Part shown: one piece after another, positions 46,561 through 57,406 of the stretch | How the letters are laid out: every line of letters starts with the position of its first letter | Position numbering within the stretch: the first letter of the stretch is position 1 | Made by a program: the position numbers and the translations under genes | Assembly (NCBI RefSeq): GCF_003601975.1 | Contig: NZ_QZWZ01000013.1 | Coordinates: 1-64,000 of the forward strand | DNA: 64,000 nt | Reading direction: 5' to 3' | Source of the DNA: Mesorhizobium waimense | GTDB taxonomy: Bacteria > Pseudomonadota > Alphaproteobacteria > Rhizobiales > Rhizobiaceae | Notes under the pieces: model-generated | What the model saw: only the letters and a program-made list of their open reading frames with translations | What the model was told of the DNA's origin: nothing | The model's database searches: none

Positions 46561-47202
46561 ATGGGCCGCTTCCTGCAGATCGCCGGTCTGGCCATTGGTC
46601 TGGCCGGACTTGTCCTGCAGTTCGGCATCACCATCCCGGCGTCGATGCAAGCCGGCCGCAGCCTGCTCGGCTCCATCGTCTTCCTGTTCAGCTTCTTCAC
46701 CATCCTGACCAATATCGGCGCTGTGCTCGTCCACACCTCGCTGCTGTCGCCCACCGGCTATGCCTGGCTGCCGGCCTTTGCCGGGCCGCGGGTACGGGCC
46801 GGCGTGGCGGTCGCCATCGCGCTGGTCTTCATCATCTACGCAACGGTTCTGGCGCAGCTTTGGCAGCCGCAGGGGCTGTTCCTGCTCTGCGACCTGGTGC
46901 TGCACTATGTGACGCCGGTGCTGTTCGTTTTGTGGTGGCTGATCGCCGGCGCCGACGGCACGACGCGCTGGAGCGACATTTCCTGGTGGATGGCCTATCC
47001 AGTCGCCTACCTGATCTACGCGCTGGCGCGGGGGCCGATTGCCGGCGAGGTGCCGTATCCGTTCCTCGACGTCGCCGAGAATGGCGCGGTCAGCGTCGCT
47101 ATCTCGGCGCTGGCCGTTACCGGGCTTTTCTTATTGCTGTGCATCATCGCCGTCCTTGCCGACCACGCTGTGGCGCGCGCCAAGGGTTCAAAGATCCGAT
47201 AG
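46561..47202 (+). CDS. Pr6Pr family membrane protein
   Basis: 213 residues with six hydrophobic segments. 'SFFTILTNIGAVLVHTSLLS' and 'LLCDLVLHYVTPVLFVLWWL' followed by 'YPVAYLIYALARGPIAG' fit the Pr6Pr (FAR-17a/AIG1-like) family of integral membrane proteins. Relatives in eukaryotes are esterases for fatty acid esters of hydroxy fatty acids, but bacterial function is untested. Starts right after the lipoprotein stop. Confidence 0.82.
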   Translation: MGRFLQIAGLAIGLAGLVLQFGITIPASMQAGRSLLGSIVFLFSFFTILTNIGAVLVHTSLLSPTGYAWLPAFAGPRVRAGVAVAIALVFIIYATVLAQLWQPQGLFLLCDLVLHYVTPVLFVLWWLIAGADGTTRWSDISWWMAYPVAYLIYALARGPIAGEVPYPFLDVAENGAVSVAISALAVTGLFLLLCIIAVLADHAVARAKGSKIR

Positions 47203-47223
47203 GCCTGCGCGAACCAGCAGGGC

Positions 47224-47472
47224 TCAATCCCAGAACGGCCTCAGACCTTCGCGATGGGCAGCGCAGCGCGAGACGCCGATGTCCTTGAGCTGCTCGTCGG
47301 TCATTTCCAGCAAGGCCAGCCGGCTGCGCCTGCGCTCCAGCAGCCTGGCGATCCACATGGAGAGCGAGCGAACCACGCGCATGAAACGGCGGACATGAGT
47401 CGGACGGGCCGATGGGCGTTCCGCCTGTCCGATCCATTCGTTGCGAATTGTCTCGATTGTATCCATTGTCAT
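47224..47472 (-). CDS. DUF1127 domain protein
   Basis: 82 residues ending in a true DUF1127 motif: 'LALLEMTDEQLKDIGVSRC' preceded by Arg-rich 'WIARLLERRRSR'. Starts at ATG 47472 or 47466. It is divergent from the MocR-type regulator at 47560; 87 bp between them hold the regulator's promoter and operator. Small DUF1127 proteins in alphaproteobacteria are linked to RNA turnover, phosphate and C1 control in some species; nothing decides here. Confidence 0.85.
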   Translation of the reverse strand: MTMDTIETIRNEWIGQAERPSARPTHVRRFMRVVRSLSMWIARLLERRRSRLALLEMTDEQLKDIGVSRCAAHREGLRPFWD

Positions 47473-47521
47473 TCTGCCAAGTGTTGCAATTGTACCTATT
47501 CCCATTCACCGCAGATATGGA

Positions 47522-47566
47522 TTGACTCATTATTCGGTGCAATATATAAAATTGTCACCATGACAA
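47522..47566 (+). promoter_or_regulatory. Promoter and operator of the MocR-type regulator
   Basis: TTGACT (47522-47527), a 17-bp spacer and TATAAA (47545-47550) form a near-consensus sigma-70 promoter. The predicted transcript start is about 47556-47558, only 2-4 bases before the ATG at 47560. The perfect inverted repeat TTGTCA-CCA-TGACAA (47552-47566) covers the start site and start codon and is a likely autoregulatory operator. Confidence 0.65.
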
Positions 47567-48969
47567 ATTGGCTTCCCGATCTTACCGGCGGCTCCGGCCC
47601 TCTCTACCAGCGCCTTGCTGACAGCATTGAGTCAGATATCGACCGCGGCGTGATCGACGCCGGGGCAAAACTGCCGCCGCAGCGCGATCTTGCCTATGAC
47701 ATTGGCACGACAGTCGGCACAGTCGGCCGGGCCTATCAGTTGTTGCGCGAGCGTGGGCTGGTCAGCGGCGAGGTCGGCCGCGGCACCTATGTGCTCGCGC
47801 AGCAGTCCGAAGCGAAACCAGACTTCCCGCCGGCCGATGTCCAAGGCACGCGCTTTATCGACGCGCCGAGCGGCAAGCTGCGCTTCGACAGCACGGCTGC
47901 GCCTGACATTGGCCAGGGCGCCACCATCGCCGAAGTGCTGTCGCGCATAGCGCAGGAGCATCCCTACGACATTTCGAGCTACACGAGGGATTTCCCGGCG
48001 CGCTGGTACGAGGCCGGCGCTCGCTGGCTGTCGCGCAATTCGTTCCGGCCGGCCGCCGATGCCATCGTGCCGACGCTCGGCACCCATGCGGCGGTGATGG
48101 CGGCGATCGCCGCGCTGACCACGCCTGGCGATTACGTCGCCTTCGAGCACCTCACCTATTCCCAGATCTCGCGCAGCGCCGGCCTGATCGGGCGCAGGAC
48201 CGCGCTGGTGGCGTCTGACGAAGGCGGCATCGATCCCGATGATTTCGAGCGCGTCTGCGCGCAAAAGCACCCGAAGATGATGTTTTTGATGCCGACGGCC
48301 AAGAACCCGACGCTGGTGACGTTGTCGGCGGAGCGCCGGCAAGCGATCGCGCGGGTAGCGCGCGAATACAATGTCGTGCTGATCGAGGACGACCTTTACG
48401 GCGACCTCACCGACGATCCGACACCGCTGCTGGCGGAATATGCGCCCGAAAGAACCATCGTTGCCGGCGGCCTGTCGAAATCGGTCGCGGCTGGCGTTCG
48501 CGGCGGCTGGCTCGCCTGTCCACCGGCCTATCGCCATCGCATCCGCGTCGCCCACAAGATGATGACCGGCGGCCTCCCTTTCCTGCTGGCCGAGGTCGGC
48601 ACAAGGCTGGTGCTGTCAGGCCAGGCGGGCGATATCCGCAAGCGCTGCATCGCCGAAATCGGCGCGCGCATCGCTATCGTGCGCGAGACGCTGTCCGGTT
48701 TCGAATTCAAGGCCAGGGACAGCGTGCCTTTCGTCTGGCTTACCTTGCCCGATCCCTGGCTGTCCGGCACCTTCAAGAATGCCTGCCTCGAACATGGCGT
48801 GCTCATCGATGACGAGGACGAATTCAAGGCCGGTCGCTCCGAACAGGTCTTTCACGGCGTACGTTTCGGCGTTTCGCAGCCGCGGCAAAACAAGGATGTC
48901 GCCGGCGGCGTGGCGGTCATCCGGCGGCTGCTCGACGAAGGCCGCGCCGGCTACGACAGTTTTTCCTGA
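47560..48969 (+). CDS. MocR-type GntR regulator / PLP aminotransferase-like protein
   Basis: 469 residues. The N-terminal GntR winged helix ('LYQRLADSIESDIDRGVIDA', 'TTVGTVGRAYQLLRERGLVS') is fused to a class I aminotransferase-like domain: 'PTAKNPTLVTLSAERRQAIA' and 'VVLIEDDLYGDLTDDPTPLL' bind PLP, and the lysine lies in 'VAGGLSKSVAAGVRGGWLAC'. MocR/PdxR proteins sense PLP adducts and control amino-acid or PLP metabolism genes. The target may be the divergent DUF1127 gene and itself. The transcript is probably almost leaderless: no Shine-Dalgarno is visible. Confidence 0.92.
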   Translation: MTNWLPDLTGGSGPLYQRLADSIESDIDRGVIDAGAKLPPQRDLAYDIGTTVGTVGRAYQLLRERGLVSGEVGRGTYVLAQQSEAKPDFPPADVQGTRFIDAPSGKLRFDSTAAPDIGQGATIAEVLSRIAQEHPYDISSYTRDFPARWYEAGARWLSRNSFRPAADAIVPTLGTHAAVMAAIAALTTPGDYVAFEHLTYSQISRSAGLIGRRTALVASDEGGIDPDDFERVCAQKHPKMMFLMPTAKNPTLVTLSAERRQAIARVAREYNVVLIEDDLYGDLTDDPTPLLAEYAPERTIVAGGLSKSVAAGVRGGWLACPPAYRHRIRVAHKMMTGGLPFLLAEVGTRLVLSGQAGDIRKRCIAEIGARIAIVRETLSGFEFKARDSVPFVWLTLPDPWLSGTFKNACLEHGVLIDDEDEFKAGRSEQVFHGVRFGVSQPRQNKDVAGGVAVIRRLLDEGRAGYDSFS

Positions 48970-49120
48970 TTTCGCCCCCTGCCCTTCAAGGCTACCGCTT
49001 GCAAGCTGGCAAGCCTGTGGTTTTCCGGCGTTTTTCGTCAATCGATGGGGTGTATCGCGCGGAAGCTTGCGATAAGAGGGGACTCAAAATCCCCACTCCC
49101 ATGGACACAAATCGCCGCCC

Positions 49121-51348
<2,228 letters not shown>

Positions 51349-51352
<4 letters not shown>

Positions 51353-51873
51353 CGAAGCTGGCTGCCCGGGCGCTGCTTGCAGTCGTCTTCTGGCCGTCGC
51401 TGTTTTTCTTCTGGTTTCTCGGGCCGTTCGTCTTTTTCCTGCTATCGACGACCGGAAGCGAAGTTTGTCCCCGGCTGGAAACGCGGGCGGAGTTTCTCGC
51501 CACGGCCAACGGCACCATTTTGATGCTGGCGGTCCAGAGCCTCGTCTATGCGGTTCCGATCCTGTGCCTGGTCCTTTGGGACCGGCTCTCACCGGAGCCG
51601 GCGCGGTCGCGGCACATCGTCACCTGCATCAAGCTCTTTGCCGCTACCGTCGTCATTGGCGTGCTGTGGGCGTATGGCTCCTCGCTCGTCTGCGACGGCT
51701 ACGGCAAGGGGTTTTTCTCGCCGCTCTGGCAGTGGACGGGCTACCTTCCCATCGTCAATGTTGTGATCAACGTTCCTCTTTACGTGCTGACCTTCAGCCT
51801 TGGCCGTGCTTTCTCGACACGCGAGGATGTTGCCGAGGACGATGCCTCCCATACGAACCAGGATGTCTCGTGA
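51349..51873 (+). CDS. Integral membrane protein coupled to purL (174 aa)
   Basis: Four hydrophobic segments ('ALLAVVFWPSLFFFWFLGPF', 'LMLAVQSLVYAVPILCLVLW', 'KLFAATVVIGVLWAYGSSLV', 'LPIVNVVINVPLYVLTFSLG') and a polar acidic end. I do not recognise the family. The only start is a TTG at 51349 overlapping the purL stop (TTGA), which implies reinitiation after purL. A real product is supported by its composition but not by any domain. Confidence 0.55.
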
Positions 51874-51953
51874 GCCTCCAATCGTGGACGGAACTGCTTC
51901 AATCCGAACGAGAAAGGCTTTAGGCTCACCCCGACTCTCACTAGGATTTTGCC

Positions 51954-52187
51954 ATGGCAATGGACGCGCACGACATCGAACGGCTGATCAAGGAAGGCAT
52001 CCCGGACGCCAAGGTGACGATTCGCGACCTCGCCGGCGACGGCGACCACTATGCGGCAGAAGTGGTGGCCGAGAGCTTTCGCGGCAAGAGCCGCGTCCAG
52101 CAGCACCAGATGGTCTATGACGCGCTGAAGGGCAATATGGGCGGCGTGCTGCATGCGCTGGCCCTGCAGACCAGCGTACCCGACTGA
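51954..52187 (+). CDS. BolA family protein
   Basis: 77 residues: 'DIERLIKEGIPDAKVTIRDL', 'GDGDHYAAEVVAESFRGKSR' and 'VQQHQMVYDALKGNMGG' define BolA. The His in 'HYAAEV' and Cys-free loop suit the BolA group that forms a [2Fe-2S]-bridged complex with monothiol glutaredoxin (Grx4). In many alphaproteobacteria this gene directly precedes grxD; here 3.4 kb of minus-strand genes separates them. AGGA precedes the ATG. Confidence 0.93.
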   Translation: MAMDAHDIERLIKEGIPDAKVTIRDLAGDGDHYAAEVVAESFRGKSRVQQHQMVYDALKGNMGGVLHALALQTSVPD

Positions 52188-52206
52188 ATCTCAAGACCAG
52201 CGCTGC

Positions 52207-53406
52207 TCAGATCTTCACCAGCATCGCCGTCAGGTACATGAAGCCAACTCCGGCCGCCAATCCAGCCATCGCGGCCGGTGCGAGCAGTGCCCGCGTGCCG
52301 TCGGTCCGCTGACGAAGCTGCATCGACACGAGCTCGACGATCACCTGCAGGATTGCCCCGGCGCCGACCGCCAAAGCCAGCGCCGACCATTGCGGGGCAT
52401 AGGCGAGGCTGCCGATCGACAGGCCGATGACGGCGGGGCCGCCCGCGAGCAACGTCAGCGCGGCGAAGGTCCGCAATGGCGGCCGCTGCTTCAGGATCGG
52501 GGCGGCGATGCCGATGCCCTCGGTGATGTTGTGCAAGGTGAAGCCGAGCACCAGGAAAGTGCCGAGCCCCGCCGCACCCGAGGCGAAAGCGGCGCCGATC
52601 GCCAGCCCTTCACCAAGATTGTGCAGGCCAATGCCGAGCGCAATGAAGGTGGCTAAAGCCAAACCCGTCGGTGTCCCGCTCCGCCGGCCTGCCGCCATCA
52701 GTAGCAGGAAACTGGCGGCAGCGGCGAGCACGATCATCGTCGGCCCCTGGAACAGGGCGGCGGCTTCGCCCGCCAGTTCGAACGCATCCTCCAGGGCATC
52801 GACGAACAGGAAAGCGAGTAGGCCGACGGTCAGCGACAGAAGGAAGTCCATGCCGCTGCGTCCAACGCCGCGGAGTGCGGGATAGAACATAAGGCCGATC
52901 GCCACGGGCAGGATGCCGACGAAGGCGCCAAGCACCGCCTGCGCGGCGAAGCTCAGCGAATCGCGCGTCGGCGTGGGCACGGCGACGGCGATCTCATGCC
53001 CGAACGTCGTCCCGGTGCTGGTCACGACGTTGATCGCATGCGCCTCGCCCAGCACCCAGGGATAGGGCAGGCTGATCCAGGCCGTGGCGCCGCGCGCGAT
53101 CGGTCCCGGCGGATCCTGCGTGAACTGCCAGTAGGCATCGTCGACCTGGACCTGCGCAATGGTCATCGGTTCCGATCCGCCGGCCCGGACGAGGACGCGG
53201 ATGCCATCCGCGCCCAGGATCGTCCGCTCGAAGGTGATGTTTTCGACCGGTGGCGCGCCATTGCGGAAGCTCGACAGCGGGTCCGAGGAGACCAGCCAGG
53301 CGATGGCCAGCCCGAGCACGACGAGCGGCAGCGCGACCCAAAGCAGATAGGCCGACCTTGGGCGGCCGGCGCGTGCGTCGACGGAAGTCCGGCTCAGATC
53401 GGTCAC
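52207..53406 (-). CDS. ZIP family metal transporter with an extra N-terminal extracytoplasmic domain
   Basis: 399 residues. After a first membrane segment (about 20-40) comes a beta-rich domain of about 110 residues (45-150, 'MTIAQVQVDDAYWQFTQ') presumably facing the periplasm, then at least seven membrane segments. ZIP signatures are 'GLHNLGEGLAIGAAFASG' (H262-G267) and 'TLHNITEGIGIAAPIL' (H292-G297), with polar residues that coordinate Zn/Fe/Mn. The ZIP fold moves divalent metals into the cytoplasm. Its first codon overlaps the multicopper oxidase stop by four bases (ATGA), so oxidase and transporter are translationally coupled. The extra domain is not in standard ZupT. Confidence 0.85.
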   Translation of the reverse strand: MTDLSRTSVDARAGRPRSAYLLWVALPLVVLGLAIAWLVSSDPLSSFRNGAPPVENITFERTILGADGIRVLVRAGGSEPMTIAQVQVDDAYWQFTQDPPGPIARGATAWISLPYPWVLGEAHAINVVTSTGTTFGHEIAVAVPTPTRDSLSFAAQAVLGAFVGILPVAIGLMFYPALRGVGRSGMDFLLSLTVGLLAFLFVDALEDAFELAGEAAALFQGPTMIVLAAAASFLLLMAAGRRSGTPTGLALATFIALGIGLHNLGEGLAIGAAFASGAAGLGTFLVLGFTLHNITEGIGIAAPILKQRPPLRTFAALTLLAGGPAVIGLSIGSLAYAPQWSALALAVGAGAILQVIVELVSMQLRQRTDGTRALLAPAAMAGLAAGVGFMYLTAMLVKI

Positions 53407-54533
53407 GACACGGCCTCCACGACGTCGAACATGCCGGACCAGCCGAGCTCGGTGAATTCCGACTGGTGTGGATGGAACATGTAGAGGCCCGGCTCGTGCT
53501 CCCGGAAATGGAACTCCAGGATGCCGCGCTCAGCCTGGCACTGGGTGATCAGGTCGACGGTCTTGAGCGTGGGGGTGAGCGTCGTGCCCTGATTGTAGTA
53601 GTCGAAGAAATTGGCATGCAGGTGGAAGGAATTGATCGGATCGAACTCGACGACATTGACGAGATAGATGCGGACAGGCTTGTCCTTCAGCACCCGGATC
53701 GGCTTCTTGGCATAGGCGTGGGCGACCGTGTTGACGGCGTAGACCTCGTTCTCATTGTCGAAGTTGGTGTCGAAGGCATTCATGACCATCACGAATTCCT
53801 GCCAGCCGGCATTCTCAGGCGTGCCGAGCAGGCGCGAGCGGGCGACCGCTTCGTGCTCCGGATGCCGGGCCGGAGCGGGGTCGATCACGAAGGCTCCGTA
53901 CATGCCCTTCTGGATGTGCCGCTTCAGCGGCAGGGCGTGGCAGTGGTAGAGATGACAGCCGAATGGCCTGGCGTCGAACTCGTAGACGAACTCCTCGCCC
54001 GGCCCGATCAGGCCGGCGCCTGGAACGCCGTCCATACGCGCGGCATGGATGCCGTGAAAATGCATCGAATGCGGATGCGAGCCCTGGTTGCGGAAGACGA
54101 TCCTCAGCCGCTCACCCTCGGTCGCGCGTAAAGTCGGTCCCGGCACACGGCCATTGTAGGTCCAGGCCGGGAACATGATGCCGGGCGCGATCTCGATCTC
54201 CTTATCCTCGGCCGTGACCTCGAAGGTGCGAAGCGTCCGCCCGTCCGGCAGCATCGACACCGTTCCGGTGTACCAGTCGCTCAGCAGCTTCGTTGGATTG
54301 AAGCCGTTGCGGGCGTCGTCGACCTCGCCGACCGTGATCATCGAGCCATGGGCCGACAGATGCGCCGGTTGCCCTTCAGCGACAGCGGCCGCCGGCATCT
54401 CGTGACCGGCGTGGCTTGTCTGCCCGCGGGCGGCACTCGCCGCGACTGCCGTGCCGCCGGCAGCCATAAGGCCGCCGGCCAGAAGCAGCCTTCGATCGAG
54501 CTTTCGCTCCAGCAAGGATTTCGTATCGCTCAT
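53403..54533 (-). CDS. Two-domain multicopper oxidase
   Basis: 376 residues with a Tat-like signal ('KLDRRLLLAGGLMAAGG') and two cupredoxin domains. Trinuclear-copper ligands are visible: 'HSMHFHGIH' (H158, H160), 'HCHALPLKRHIQKGM' (H197, H199), 'FHLHANFF' (H304, H306) and 'FHPHQSEF' (H354, H356). The type 1 copper set C198-H206-M211 is complete in domain 1 only; in domain 2 the Cys position is Pro355. That is the type C arrangement of two-domain oxidases. Expected to oxidise a metal or phenolic compound in the periplasm. First gene of the pair with the ZIP transporter. Confidence 0.9.
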   Translation of the reverse strand: MSDTKSLLERKLDRRLLLAGGLMAAGGTAVAASAARGQTSHAGHEMPAAAVAEGQPAHLSAHGSMITVGEVDDARNGFNPTKLLSDWYTGTVSMLPDGRTLRTFEVTAEDKEIEIAPGIMFPAWTYNGRVPGPTLRATEGERLRIVFRNQGSHPHSMHFHGIHAARMDGVPGAGLIGPGEEFVYEFDARPFGCHLYHCHALPLKRHIQKGMYGAFVIDPAPARHPEHEAVARSRLLGTPENAGWQEFVMVMNAFDTNFDNENEVYAVNTVAHAYAKKPIRVLKDKPVRIYLVNVVEFDPINSFHLHANFFDYYNQGTTLTPTLKTVDLITQCQAERGILEFHFREHEPGLYMFHPHQSEFTELGWSGMFDVVEAVS

Positions 54534-54651
54534 GCCTGCATTCCTCCAGATCGCGGCGAGGATAGCGTATGCTTCAAGATTTAGCTATAGCTATATTCCG
54601 GGCGACAGCCGATTGATGCCGGAAAAGGCGGACGAAGGCATTCTTCGGGGG

Positions 54652-55455
54652 CTACTCGGTCGCGGGCTTCTTTGACGACACGGCGATGATCGGGCCTGCC
54701 GGATAGTTCCCGCCGACGATCATCCGCTCGCCGTCCGACAGTGCCGAGACCGCACCGTCGAGAAACAGCGCGTTGGGACAGCCGAGCGCGTCGCGGAAGA
54801 GCCGTGCGAAGCTGCCGAGGCTGATCGCCGAGCGCGAGATCGCCAGCACGACCGTATTGCCGCCACGCACGCCGACACCGTTGCGGATGTAGCGCGAAGT
54901 ACCGTTCGGCTCGAAGCGCGGGTGAATCTGGCCGTCGATGACCAGCATCGGCCCGGATTGCGTGGCAAACGCCACATCCGGCGTGGCGGCATAGGCGCTC
55001 GCCTCCATGACTGCCGCCTTGCCGTCCTTGCCGATCAGGAACACGCCGTTCGGTTTCAGGAAGAAATTGCCCTCGCCGTCGGCGAGGTTGAGCGGCGATT
55101 CTTGAACACCATGCTCGACCAGAAGGCCGACCGGTGTCAGGTCTTGGTGATACATGCCGCCATTCATGGCGAGCAGCACCGGCCGGCCCTCACCTGCCAT
55201 CGCCTTGTCGAAAGCCTGCAGCGAGCCGAAGGGTTTGCCATCGGCGCCGGCATGGAAGACACCGATGGCGTCGGCGCGAAGGTCGATCTCGCAGACGACA
55301 TAGGACACCGCCTCGAAGCCGATATCCCGGCAGGGTGCCGGCAGTTCGCCGCCGACGACCAGAGGCGGCGGCGCGGGGCGTCTCGACCACCAGGCCAGAG
55401 CCAACGCCACCAGCAGGATGGCGATCAGGATCGCGGCGCCATATCGTCTTTTCAT
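54652..55455 (-). CDS. Phosphodiester glycosidase family protein (NAGPA/DUF2233)
   Basis: 267 residues. A signal anchor ('AAILIAILLVALALAWW') is followed by the NAGPA-like domain: 'GRPVLLAMNGGMYHQDLTPV', 'NFFLKPNGVFLIGKDGKAAV' and 'CPNALFLDGAVSALSDGERM' are its conserved blocks. The family includes the mammalian uncovering enzyme and bacterial exopolysaccharide-related proteins; a cell-envelope glycan role is likely. Lies between the multicopper oxidase and grxD, on the minus strand. Confidence 0.87.
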   Translation of the reverse strand: MKRRYGAAILIAILLVALALAWWSRRPAPPPLVVGGELPAPCRDIGFEAVSYVVCEIDLRADAIGVFHAGADGKPFGSLQAFDKAMAGEGRPVLLAMNGGMYHQDLTPVGLLVEHGVQESPLNLADGEGNFFLKPNGVFLIGKDGKAAVMEASAYAATPDVAFATQSGPMLVIDGQIHPRFEPNGTSRYIRNGVGVRGGNTVVLAISRSAISLGSFARLFRDALGCPNALFLDGAVSALSDGERMIVGGNYPAGPIIAVSSKKPATE

Positions 55456-55618
55456 CATGTCCCGGAGAAAGCGGTTGGCTCAGATGCTTGGCCCAATATC
55501 GGCGATCCTTTGCGCCATTTCCGCGGCCGCGGCGCAAACATCTTGTTTCGGTCAACCTATGGGTTTATTTGATGGCTATGTTTCGAGCCTGACTCCCACA
55601 GGCGTGAAAGGATCCTCC

Positions 55619-55954
55619 ATGAGCGGTATCAACGACTACATCGACAGCGAAGTGAAGAGCAACGACGTGGTGCTCTTCATGAAGGGCACGCCCGGTTTTC
55701 CGCAGTGCGGTTTCTCCGGCCAGGTGGTCCAGATCCTCGACTATATCGGGGCTGACTACAAAGGCGTGAACGTGCTCGACTCGGCGGAACTGCGCCAAGG
55801 CATCAAGGACTATTCCAACTGGCCGACCATTCCGCAGCTCTACGTCAAGGGCGAGTTCGTCGGTGGTTGCGACATCGTGCGCGAGATGTTCCAGGCCGGT
55901 GAACTGCAGACGTTCCTCGTCGAAAAAGGCGTCAGCGTCAAAGGCGCCGCCTAA
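55619..55954 (+). CDS. grxD: Monothiol glutaredoxin (Grx4 family)
   Basis: 111 residues with the CGFS active site in 'KGTPGFPQCGFSGQVVQILD' and the glutathione loop 'NWPTIPQLYVKGEFVGGCDI'. Carries a [2Fe-2S] cluster with glutathione, exchanges it with BolA and delivers clusters to targets. Start at 55619; the longer frame reads through the upstream region. Its partner bolA is at 51954. Confidence 0.96.
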   Translation: MSGINDYIDSEVKSNDVVLFMKGTPGFPQCGFSGQVVQILDYIGADYKGVNVLDSAELRQGIKDYSNWPTIPQLYVKGEFVGGCDIVREMFQAGELQTFLVEKGVSVKGAA

Positions 55955-56034
55955 CTTCGGTTTGTGCTAAAGCGCTCGGGGCTGCCCCCACCTCGGCAAT
56001 TCAAACTCCCGGGCCTCGGGAATGAGGCGAGCTA

Positions 56035-57327
56035 ATGCGCCGGTTCACCGGCGCATGCTCGTTTGAAAGATCGGACTTTGCCGTGGACAAGCAGGTCGAA
56101 GCGCCGCAGCAGACAAGCAGCCTGCCTATTCCGCGCTGGGAATTCATCGCGCTGTGCGCGGCGCTGATGGCGCTCAACTCCTTGGCCATCGACATCATGC
56201 TGCCGGCGCTGCAGCAGATCGGCGCCTCGCTCGGCGTCGTCAACGAAAACCACCGCCAGTATGTGATCACCGCCTATATTCTCGGCTTCGGCGGCGGACA
56301 GCTTTTCTTCGGGCCGATCTCCGACCGTTTCGGGCGCCGCCCTCCGCTTGTCGCCGGGCTGATCATCTATGTGCTGGCGGCCGGCGCGGCGGCAATTGCC
56401 CCGTCCTTCGCGACGCTGCTCCTGCTCAGGATGGTGCAAGGCATCGGTGCCGCCGCCACGCGCGTCATCGCCGTTTCGATCGTGCGCGATACGTTCGACG
56501 GCAGGCGCATGGCCGAGGTGATGTCGCTGATCTTCATGGTGTTCATGGCCATTCCGGTTGTGGCGCCGGGCATCGGCCAGTTCATCATGCTGTTCGCCTC
56601 CTGGCACTGGATCTTCATCACCATGGCCATCGGCGCGTTGATCGTGTCCGCCTGGTCGCTGCTGCGCCTGCCCGAGACGCTGCATCCCGAATATCGCCGA
56701 CCGCTGACGGCCGCATCCATCGTCGGCGGTTTCCGCATCGTGCTCACCAACCGCATCGCGCTCTGCTATGCCTTCGCCAGCACCTTCATCTTTGGAGCCA
56801 TGTTCGGCTTCATCGCCTCGGCTCAGCAGATCTATGTCGACGTGTTCAATGTCGGCGAGATGTTCCCGGTCATTTTCGCCGGTGTCGCGGCGGTGCTCGC
56901 CTTCTCCAACTATCTGAACTCACGCCTCGTCGGCCGCTTCGGCATGCGCCGGCTGTCGCAAAGCGCCCTGCTGCTGTTCCTGGTGATCAGCCTTGCATGG
57001 CTGGTGGTCTCGCTGGAAATGAAGATGCCGCTTTGGCTGTTCATCACTTTCTTTGCCTGCGCGATGGTGCCGTTCGGGGCGCTCGGCGCCAACTTCAACG
57101 CCTTGGCCATGGAGCCGCTCGGGCAGTTGGCCGGCACGGCATCGTCCATTCTCGGCTTCATGCAGACCTTCCTCGGCGGCATCCTCGGCACGCTGATCGG
57201 CCAGGCCTTCAACGGCACGGTGACGCCTTTAGCCGCCGGCTTCTGCAGCGTCTCGGTTGCGGCATTGCTCATGATCTTCATCGCCGAGCGCGGCAAGATG
57301 TTCCAGCCGCACAACCCACCGGTTTGA
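56035..57327 (+). CDS. MFS multidrug exporter, Bcr/CflA family
   Basis: 430 residues and 12 membrane segments. 'GPISDRFGRRPPLVAGLIIY' is the MFS motif A; 'FATLLLLRMVQGIGAAATRV' is motif B, with the Arg and Gly pattern of DHA1 drug/H+ antiporters. 'DIMLPALQQIGASLGV' near residue 55 is typical of Bcr/CflA. Substrate unknown. Eighty bases after grxD, possibly from its own promoter. Confidence 0.92.
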   Translation: MRRFTGACSFERSDFAVDKQVEAPQQTSSLPIPRWEFIALCAALMALNSLAIDIMLPALQQIGASLGVVNENHRQYVITAYILGFGGGQLFFGPISDRFGRRPPLVAGLIIYVLAAGAAAIAPSFATLLLLRMVQGIGAAATRVIAVSIVRDTFDGRRMAEVMSLIFMVFMAIPVVAPGIGQFIMLFASWHWIFITMAIGALIVSAWSLLRLPETLHPEYRRPLTAASIVGGFRIVLTNRIALCYAFASTFIFGAMFGFIASAQQIYVDVFNVGEMFPVIFAGVAAVLAFSNYLNSRLVGRFGMRRLSQSALLLFLVISLAWLVVSLEMKMPLWLFITFFACAMVPFGALGANFNALAMEPLGQLAGTASSILGFMQTFLGGILGTLIGQAFNGTVTPLAAGFCSVSVAALLMIFIAERGKMFQPHNPPV

Positions 57328-57406
57328 CGCGCGCGCGGGCGCTCTATTTTTTTGTTTTGCGCGTGTCGTTGTCCTAAAATCGCTGCCCACTTTTGGGCGA
57401 CACCCT

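Noticed and set aside
47447..47469. Three ATTGT direct repeats spaced 9 bp as operator sites
   Set aside because: They fall in the first codons of the DUF1127 gene and follow from its ACAATT/ACAATC codons; only the inverted repeat at 47552-47566 is convincing.
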